DNA of 64,000 nt from assembly GCF_954871325.1 (NCBI RefSeq), contig NC_088779.1, positions 20,214,846 through 20,278,845 of the forward strand, in the 5' to 3' direction. This DNA is from Gordionus sp. m RMFG-2023. Taxonomy: Eukaryota; Nematomorpha; Gordioida; Chordodea; Parachordodidae. A model generated the notes under the pieces. That model searched no databases and was not told the origin of the DNA. It worked only from the letters and a program-made list of their open reading frames with translations. Both the position numbers and the translations under genes were made by a program. Each line of letters begins with the position of its first letter. The first letter of the stretch is position 1. Shown here one piece after another: positions 55,331-64,000 of this stretch.

Positions 55331-58300
55331 TTTTTCTAATAATAAAATAACTACGATAAAATGTAAATATATAAAATCATGATTTAATTATAAAAGAAAA
55401 ATATCTTTAATTGCACAACTATTTATTAATATTGCAAAAATCTTTATTTTATATAAGATGTATAATACTAATATGATAATGATTAAAATAGGTCCAGCGT
55501 CTACACGAATTCGATGGAAATAAGTGCCCCTTTAAAATCTACCCTTAATCTCTCCCTCTCCCAAAAAAATTCGTGACCTTCACTCACGATATTAGCCCAA
55601 CTATTATATTATAACAATCCTGTGATTTTAAAAAATCTTAATTGAGTCACCATTTATAATAACCCCATAAAATTCTAATAAAAACTCTTTCAGGCATAAT
55701 GATTTCGGTTATAACAAATAAATATTAGTTAGTAATAATTAACTAGTTGTTATTTTAAAAATTCTAATAATATTTAATAATGGCTAGACTGACGATGCAT
55801 TCATTAAAAACTACATCAATAGAATCAGCCGAGGGCGCCATTATGACGCCATTTTGATTATGCATAGCATATGTTTAAAATGTTTAAGCGAAATAAATTA
55901 ATATCCTACCTCACTATTTCAACAAACTATTATCAAAAATTGGCATTTAGCAGACCAGATTCAAATAATTTAATGTATTCTAGATCCTATAAAATAAATA
56001 TATATATTAATTAAACTATTTTTATCAGTTATTTTTATCTTTAAACTACAAATATTGTTTATTTTTACTTTATCCTTCAACCCAGAGAAAAAAGAATTCA
56101 CATAAGGGTGTCTCTTAAAGATTGTAAAATTTTTTTTATAGAAGCAAAATATTATTTAATATAATGTTCGAGATAAAAGCACCTCCTAACGAGAAAAATT
56201 AATCACCAAAGCTAAGACAATATTAAAGACATGAATTTATAGTATTATCACGAGTGTGTGTATATATCTAAATTTATATAAAAGCATATTAAAATTTACT
56301 CCAAAGTTTCTCTTTTTATCATCATTTTAAGTATTAACAAAATACTTTCATTTCCCCCCCTCATATTTCTTTAAAAAAATGGTTTTATAAATATGATATT
56401 ATAGTTGATTTTTGATTTATGGGATCTTCTAATAACAATATTGATACAATTATTCTTAAGTAAAGATGATTATCTAAAAAAATACTACATTTGAAAAAGT
56501 TGGACGAAAAACACAACACCTTACTTAACAAATTATGTGACTTAAAAATGAAACAAAACAGATTATAATTTTTTCATCACAATTATTAAACCCGTTAATT
56601 ATATTTATAGTATATATAATCTAGGATTTTTCGAATATAATATAATATAAATAATTTAATTATATTGCAATTGAATATTAGAAATTATAGTATGTAATTT
56701 GGAACCTAGATAACTTTAAAAAAATGTATAATCATTTTTTTATAAGGTATAAAGACTATTTAAAAAAAAGTTTAAAGGCCTATTTTTGGAAGTTATGTAT
56801 TTTTAGTGCCTGCAAACATTTTTAAAACGAAAATATCTTTCTTTATAGACCAATGGAGTGGAAGTTAGAAATTTTTTTTAAAAAAAACTTATATTCAAAT
56901 TATGATAAATATGATATAAAGATAAAGACATATATGGTAGATCACTTTAAGTTTACAATTTACTTTAAATTTAGTTAGGTATAAACAAAGACATGATTTC
57001 AAAAATACTTATGTTAAATTAAAAAAAAAATTAATAGCGAGATAATCTTTAGTTACCCTAAACTTAAGGCGGGACTATTAATATGTTAGATTTAGACGTG
57101 CATCTTTAAGCGTATAGAACACGATTCTGAATTGTACACTAAGAAGTAAGAACCATGCATTGCAAGAAGTATAAATTTTCTTTTTTTAAATATTAAAGAG
57201 AGGTATCATATTAAAGCATTTTAATATTTTAAAAATAGGGTTGAATAAATTGTTGTTCTTCGAACCTAGACTCTTTATAATCCACTCCACGTACTTAATA
57301 ATTTATATTATGAGTTTATTAATAAAATAGACATTTTTTTTTTGAAAAAAATTAATAATTTTATTATGACCCTAAATTTATATATTTTTTAAACTCCTTA
57401 TAAACCATAAATAATAATATATTATATAATATATTAAATAAATGAATACAGTAAATTTTTCTTAAACGATCATTTATTAAGATAGCCTTATTCACACACA
57501 AAGAACCCCATATTTCCATTCGTTTCACATTATTCTATAGATATATTATTATTAATGAAATAGTATGTTTTTTTAAAAAATAAATTTTCAAATATAAATT
57601 TTACCGTTTTTTTCGTGACTGTATAAATTTTCATTAATTATTCATTATCGTTTAATGATATTCTTCATGATAATTTCTTCGTGTGTAGAAATTATAGTAT
57701 ATAGAATACCATTATTTAAAGAATATACTATTGGCATAACTAGGGGGGGGGGTTCCTTAGTAAATTTGGCAGTTCAATTTTAGCTAATAAAAAAAGGTTC
57801 CCCTAATATTCTCCCCTCCAGACTTTCTTCCCAAAAAATATATAATATGGCATTCATATAAAGAAAGTTTAAAAATATATATAAGTTAAACAATATTATG
57901 ACTAATAAAATTTTTAGAGAAAATGTTTTGAGTAACCCCATTATTACTTTCTCCACAATCCAAAGGCCTTTAAATAAGGGCCTAAAGCTTTCCAATGAAA
58001 CTTGTAGAAAACGACAGCCACTCTGGATATGCCTAATGGAATAAAAAATGTGAATTTTAATATCAACTAAAATTATAATGAACAGTATTTATAACACCTT
58101 ATATAATGTAGCACATAAATAAATTATAACCTCTAGAAGAATGAAAAATTAATAAAACAAATTTCTATATTTTTTGTTAAATTGGCATTTATAAGCAAGG
58201 TAATAAAAGAATGCACCGTTCAGCAAGTTTTTCGGAAATTTAATTAACTTCCCAACTTTTGGAAGAGGGTTAGGGGCTTAGCGAAAAATTTTAACTTATG

Positions 58301-59749
58301 GAGGCTTACTTTTTAACAAATTTTTAAAGCATATTTTATATAAAATCAACAAAAAAATTATGAAAATCTAATCTAAAATGAGAAAGAGAAAAGTAACTCC
58401 AGATCTAAAATATTTAAGTTCTCCATAGTTTTCAGGGGACTTGTGATAGGTTTCAGCATTAAAGTACTGTTTATTTCCCTATGGGATAGAAATTCATCGT
58501 CAAGGAAAATGGACACTATTTTAAAATAACTTCATAAGGGTATACTTGGACTTTTATTTCACGAATGAAAATATGATTATCATGTAAAAGTTAATTAAGA
58601 AAATAGGAAATTAATTCATAAAACCAATAAAATAATTAATTAACACAATCCTAAAAGAATTTTTATGTTGGATCATCAATTAGACAGGAATATTTAATTG
58701 TTTTGGCACTATGACGCTATTATAAATTCATTATCTTATTGCTATAATTCGAATTTCTAAACCATGCAAAATTATAAAAATGATGTAACAGGCATGCATG
58801 ACATGAAGAATATATGTAAAATTCTATCCAATTCCAGTGAAAATAAATTTTATAAAACGTCACAATGACACGTAACGATGGCATGTGACGTGGCAATCGG
58901 AAAAGCATAATATAGAAATGGATCTTTTAAATTAATTTTGGCATAATTTCAGTGACAATTAAATTCAGAATGGTAAAAGTATTTATTAGCAATGCTATTA
59001 AAAGTATTTTTATTGGCTTTTATTAGATGCTCAGCCAAAAAATTAAAATTTTTCAAAATGAAGACAATGACTATTAAAATATATGAGAAATATTCATTCA
59101 AAATAATTTTAAAACGTTTTAAAATGATGATTGTGACATTTTGAATTTCATTATCTGTGAAATAATACCAAAGTTTATTTAAAATTCCCAATTTAATTGT
59201 AAATCACAAAAAAAGTTTATAAGTATATATTTTTTAAAGAATATCATTATCATTTTCATGGCCCGGCTAGGATTTGAAAAAATTTTCGGGGTATGTAAAT
59301 TTTTCTACGACCTTAGTTTTTAAAAAAAAATTAAAATATACCATTCGACATTTTACGGATCATTTTTTTAACGAATACGAAATCCATATATAATAACTTT
59401 TCCAATTATCATCTCCCCAATTGTCGTAAACGTGATTTTAAATTACCACACTTTCAATTTAAATGGTCGATTGTTTCTATCATTTCCTGTTACTCTTGTA
59501 ACTTTATATAGTCTTTTATATAAGTAACAGTCAATACTCTCTTTCTGGCAACATACGTAATTGCCTGAATTTAGGATAGAGAAAAAGAGATAAAATTATG
59601 TTTATCTAAAATAAATTTTTTCCTTAAAAAGTGTATTATATTTTAAATATTGAGTGTATCTTTGTTTCTTTTAATTTGATTGAACAAGATACCGATTTCG
59701 GTGGGTAGCATTTCCGTTCTGCCATAATTGGAGCAATCGCGAAGTGGTG
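55331..59749. other. 4.4-kb A+T-rich stretch with few landmarks
   Basis: No supported gene. A poly-G run at about 57741-57749 preceded by GGCATAACTA and a GGCCCGGCTAGGATTTG near 59263-59280 look like decayed hAT ends. Open frames are short (under 85 codons) with no recognisable motif. Confidence 0.4.
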
Positions 59750-59965
59750 GAAAAAGAGCTCACACCTTGGGACTCAAAAGATGTTGAATTATGCCTGGGC
59801 AGGATGAAGTCAGAGGAAACTCTGGCGGAGGTCCGTGACGTGCAAATCGATCGTCAGACCTGGGTATAGGGGCAAAACACTAATCTTAACATCTGATTCT
59901 CTCCGAAGTTTCCCTCACGATAGCTGACGTTCGGAATAAAACAGTTTTATCCTGATTAGTTGAAT
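59750..59965 (+). pseudogene. 28S ribosomal RNA pseudogene fragment
   Basis: The run GATGTTGAATTATGCCTGGG, then AGAGGAAACTCTGG, GGAGGTCCGT, GACGTGCAAATCGATCGTC, GACCTGGGTATAGGGGC and CTCCGAAGTTTCCCTCACG matches a conserved part of animal 28S rRNA (after the D3 region), on the plus strand. Conserved bases are changed or missing: the AGCGGTTC before GACGTGCAAAT is absent, and GAACCATCTAGTAGCTGGTT is altered. It is therefore a non-functional fragment outside an rDNA array. Flanks are A+T-rich. Confidence 0.88.
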
Positions 59966-61663
59966 AATAAATTTTGATATATTTTACTAGAAATATTTTC
60001 TAAGGATCGAAAATATGGAAATAGGAAATATGATAAATGAATGAATGTGATATGTTGTTACATGATACACAATTTTAAAATATATTTTATTTGTTTTTAA
60101 TTTTTATTTAATAATGGAGATCTAAAATATTCAGCCCGGCTTGGGTATATTTTAAAAAAAATACTGCAGGTCTCTGATTTATTTTAATAATTTTTATCTT
60201 CATTTAAAATTTAATATCTAACTATTTTGAAATTTAATATTTTATATATCTGAATTTGTATTTAAAATAAATTATTGACTATTGGATTATAAAAATTGAT
60301 AATTATAATGATATTCAAATACAAATTCAAATTGCAGCTATAAGATTTCAAATGTAAAAAATCGGTATAATTGACTAATTTGTAAAATTTATACCATTCT
60401 AAATCAATAATTTTTTTTGAAAGTGATTGAATAAAATAAATATAATTAAATTATTTGTTAATACATTCTAATGCAAAGAAAATATCGATTTCAATAAGGG
60501 GTTTTCTACTGAAAGGAAGTTTTTTCTAATTTACCATTTCACTATGAGCATGGGCCTATAAAATCAGAGACTTAATGTAGAAGAATTTATTAATATATTT
60601 AAATAATATAAATTTTTTTGGTCTGCCCCCTTATTCATCCCTGAAATTTGTGATGTGTTTATATTTTATAACCATTGCAAGTATTTAATAAATAATATTT
60701 TTCATCAGAATTATATTAAACTTGCTGATGCACAGAGTATGATGGTCAAGTTATTAAAATTTTACATTTCCATACATAAATTTTTTGCAACCCCCTCCCC
60801 CCTCCCTTCCCTTGATTTTGATATAATTATACCAGAATTTTCCCTTAATTTCTTTTCAGTGTAATAAGTTATAAATCTAATTTATAGAATAATATTTTTA
60901 CTATATTTATATATAATTACATAATTTATCTTCCAATTATTTTTCAAACTTAAATTTTAATTATTTATAATTATAAATAATTGTTATTTAATCTGAGGGA
61001 TGTTGGTAATTAACTTCTTTATTTAAAATTTAATTTTAAGGGGGAAAAATTATTAAAAATGGAAGGATGTTTCAAAAAATAAAAATATATAAAATGGGTT
61101 GGTAATGTAATAAGCTAAGGTAACAACTAACAAGATTTTAATAAATACTCAATATTTTTTTTATGAATATTATATACTTATAAGAATCTAAAAAAAATTT
61201 AAAAATTTAATATAAATTTTAAATGTTTTTATATTTAGTTTCTATAAGAAAAAAATTTTAAATTATATAATATTAAATAAATTACGGATAATTTGATAAT
61301 ATCCTTTAATGATAGTGTTGTTATAATGATAAAGATGAAAAATATAATGCACACAAGTTATATAATTTATGCTTCCCTCAGAGACAGAGATAATGATATA
61401 TAATTTAAAAAGAAGTCCCCTTTAATAAATTATTATATAGAGAATATTATACGGAAAATTAAAAAAAAATATATAGGATAATTAATAGTAATTATTTGAT
61501 AGCAATTAATATAAAAATACTAGATGTGGATTTAATTGCTTATACAATACGAAGTTATATTACAGTAATATAGATAGTCATAGTGGAGTATATATATTGT
61601 ATTTTATTTAAAATAAAAATAATATTGAAAAAATTGAATAAATTTTATATTTTTTTGAAATAA
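59966..61663. other. A+T-rich stretch, nothing recognised
   Basis: Contains small hAT-like scraps (CAGCCCGGCTTGGG near 60135, and a C-rich CCCCCTCCCCCCTCCC near 60790). No supported gene. Confidence 0.4.
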
Positions 61664-62062
61664 AAAGAAGAATTTTTTTTTATTATAACTAAAAATAAAT
61701 TTCATCAAGTTTCTATACAAAATTTAAAATCAATTTTAAAATATTTAAGATTAAACAAAAACGATTATGGAATTTTTAAGCACAAAAAAAGCTTATCCAA
61801 AATATCAGACAATATTATATTTCAGACGACTTTACCTATTCAAATCAAAGAAAAAGGTTCTATATTCTCTTTCCAAATTCCGGAAAAAGGTACACTTATT
61901 ATAAATAACGCTTTCTACAATAAAAAATATTTTAAATTATATTTTTCAATATTTGGTCGTGTGAAAATGATGATAAAATATCATTTAATTTATATATTTA
62001 TTTTTTATTTTTTTACAACGCAAAAAAAAAATATGTATACATATTTTTCGCTGTCATCGTAA
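61664..62062 (+). CDS. Unrecognised open stretch, 132 codons, possible exon
   Basis: An uninterrupted frame of 132 codons without a start codon near its beginning, which is long for DNA this A+T-rich. It encodes a Lys/Ile/Phe-rich sequence (for example SLSKISDNIIFQTTLPIQIK). A GT follows an AAAAAG at about 61889 that could be a splice donor. I recognise no family. It may be a chance frame or an exon of a decayed gene. Confidence 0.2.
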   Translation, partial: KEEFFFIITKNKFHQVSIQNLKSILKYLRLNKNDYGIFKHKKSLSKISDNIIFQTTLPIQIKEKGSIFSFQIPEKGTLIINNAFYNKKYFKLYFSIFGRVKMMIKYHLIYIFIFYFFTTQKKNMYTYFSLSS

Positions 62063-62747
62063 TTTTATTAGCATTTAGCTTAAAATTTTTGATGGGATAA
62101 AAAAAAATATTAATTTTCAAATTTTGCCAAAGCTGCAACCTTTTTTTCTCATTGGTAAATTTGATATAATAAAAAATAAAAAATTTTAATATCAGAATGC
62201 AGACTTTAAATAATACAAATTTAATCTTAAACTAGTAAAATCTTATCATTTTAGTAGAAGGCAGATGGTTGAAACAAGAGCATCTACTGGTAAAGTGAAG
62301 GGGCAGGAACTAAATACTCAGATAGGAGTGAAATTAAGATCTATCATAAAATTATTTGTTAAAATATAGGCCGCCAAATAAATATATTATCAAATTTTTT
62401 TAAGCAATTTTTTTTAGCTATTATTAATTTGATTTCTTTGAATAAGAACTGCGTGTTAAATACATTAATAATATGATTTGTTGAAAAACATTTCCATATA
62501 TGTTAAAAAACATTATATCCGTAATTATTGTAAAAACTTGTTGAGAAAACCCCATCCTTTTTTAAAAAACTTTTAAAAACTTGAAAGAAAATGTTGAGAA
62601 AAACATTATTATTTTTAAAAACTTCCAGTAATTTTTTTACAACTTAAATTAAAACTTCTAATATTTCTTTTTTAAATTTGTGACATTTATTTTAAACTTC
62701 TAATAATTTTTTTTCCGATTAAAAAACTATATTTCTATTTTTTTTAA

Positions 62748-62963
62748 TTGTCAAATTTTACTATCGCTAGTATTTTGAATATATCTCCAGTTTCAGGTTT
62801 GTTATTTACTAACTTTATATACATAATTTTAGAAACATCTAATAAAACTTCATGTTCTCTCGGGGGATTAACTGAAATAACAAATAGATACCAAAGTGAT
62901 TCACTATCCCATCAAATTCCCTTAGATGTCAAACTGATATTACAAACCGATGTCAATATTTGA
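62748..62963 (+). CDS. Unrecognised 71-codon open frame
   Basis: Encodes a peptide with TSCSLGGLTEITNRYQSDS and LDVKLILQTDVNI. It is more protein-like in composition than its surroundings and lies between the open stretch at 61664 and a transposase pseudogene. I assign no function. Confidence 0.18.
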   Translation: MSNFTIASILNISPVSGLLFTNFIYIILETSNKTSCSLGGLTEITNRYQSDSLSHQIPLDVKLILQTDVNI

Positions 62964-63009
62964 ATATTCAAAGCAATCAAATTTTGATCCTATTTGTTTG
63001 CGGAAAAAA

Positions 63010-63930
63010 ATGGTAATTAGAGCGATGATAAAATGGAATTTGCTAAAATATTGCTGAGCAAACCAATTGATGATCAGCACAATGCAGAGATAATTGCCCA
63101 TGATCTAAATTCCATTGGTTCAGTTTCTCGTTTCAAGGCAAACTTTCTAATATTACTACGGCCTTTTATCTAATAATAAAGCAACGATCGGAAGAAAAAA
63201 AAATAAAACAGAACTTCAATCGAATATAGCTGAATTGTTTGGTAAATTAAATAATGATCATACCATCAAAAACATATATCTAAAGGTGAGAGAGTCGGCT
63301 ATATCAAAATGTATTAAATCAGGGTTAAAGCCAGGAAAGGGTTAGAAAAGAATCCAATAGGAAAAATGCTCCAGGTGTATTTCAAATTAGAAAGGAATAT
63401 TGTGACAAGATGACAAATTTTTCTTTGGAAATTGTATTCTTCCTGGACGAGACAGGGCTTAATACCCATATTATTTCTCACTACGGTTGTGCCCCCTTGG
63501 GGAAAAGGCCATCGGTTAAGTTACCTCTCTCCAAGGAAAAATATATCTCTATGCACAATAGGAATTGGATTGAAAAAATTCACAATTATAGATGGGACTT
63601 CACTGCCATAAAATTAAAAATATACCTCAATGAATTATATACAATTTTACCATTGTATTCAATGCTAATAATGAATAATGCTTAAATTCATCGAATGAGG
63701 ATAATTAGTGAAATTATCCAAATATAATATTTTTGCCACCCTATTCGCTACAATTAAATCCTAACTAAAAAAAATTTGGAGTTCTTAAAAATCAATACTT
63801 ATCAAATTACAGTTATTGCTACTGTTAAACGTATTTTGAGCAGTTATTTTACATATAATTTTTCAAATTTTTATTCTTACATCACAAAATTCATTGAAGA
63901 TGGAATTCAATGCATTCCTTTATGATTGAA
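63010..63930 (+). pseudogene. Tc1/mariner (IS630)-type DDE transposase, decayed
   Basis: A plus-strand remnant. KVRESAISKCIKSGLKPGKG lies near 63280-63345. In-frame with the main piece come RKNAPGVFQIRKEYCDKM and then IVFFLDETGLNTH near 63430-63470, which holds the first catalytic Asp. YGCAPLGKRPSVKLP follows, and later LIMNNAQIHRMR near 63667-63700, where the usual second Asp (MDNAPIHR) reads Asn. The end near 63900 is broken by stops. At least three stops or frame changes interrupt it. No terminal repeats were found, and the element may run past the window end. Confidence 0.65.
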
Positions 63931-64000
63931 TTTATAATTGATTGGTATTGTATAATATTTTATATACATAGAATAAATAAATAATAAATAGATTTTATTT

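Noticed and set aside
59699-59750. Extension of the 28S match further left
   Set aside because: The sequence before about 59750 has no conserved 28S phrase; it may be a variable expansion segment or unrelated DNA.

Overview
The window is nuclear DNA from a multicellular animal. It is very A+T-rich, is packed with transposable elements, and carries only two recognisable host genes. Standard-code genes, 41-51 bp minor introns, GT-AG splice sites, a tRNA-Trp-primed Gypsy element and many hAT transposons fit an invertebrate, perhaps a copepod or other arthropod. I cannot fix the taxon from sequence alone, so that part is low confidence.

Layout. 1-7900: a young but broken Ty3/Gypsy LTR retrotransposon (CsRn1-like, tRNA-Trp primer site). 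Its 5' leader holds a ~1 kb minisatellite with higher-order structure. 7901-11410: a hAT fragment, then a short inverted-repeat element split by a second, compact LTR element (mag-like, minus strand, 154-bp LTRs). 12482-13315: a copy of an inverted-repeat DNA element ending 83 bp before a start codon. 13399-17652: a 7-exon YVH1/DUSP12-type dual-specificity phosphatase gene (318 aa) with transposons in its introns. 18374-25650: more inverted-repeat and hAT elements and a LINE-like reverse-transcriptase tail.

25912-38863: the most striking object, a 12.95-kb hAT transposon. It has a perfect 8-bp target duplication, 3.1 and 4.1 kb inverted arms built of GTCG-rich terminal repeats and a 119-bp satellite, and a multi-exon hAT transposase gene that looks intact (about 603 aa). 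Both arms end inside the transposase C-terminal exon, so the element's two ends appear to derive from one end. Other transposons are nested in the transposase intron.

39001-63930: a further hAT (39001-40524), then the intronless mitochondrial HOGA1-type aldolase gene on the minus strand (41672-42688). After that come several hAT relics, three of them with exact or near-exact 8-bp duplications, a 28S rRNA pseudogene (about 59750-59965), long A+T-rich stretches without recognisable genes, and a decayed Tc1/mariner-type transposase.

The two host genes have unrelated housekeeping roles (60S ribosome maturation or phosphatase signalling, and mitochondrial hydroxyproline breakdown) and are not an operon. 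A shared theme is that at least five different hAT families here have reiterated family-specific words just inside their ends.
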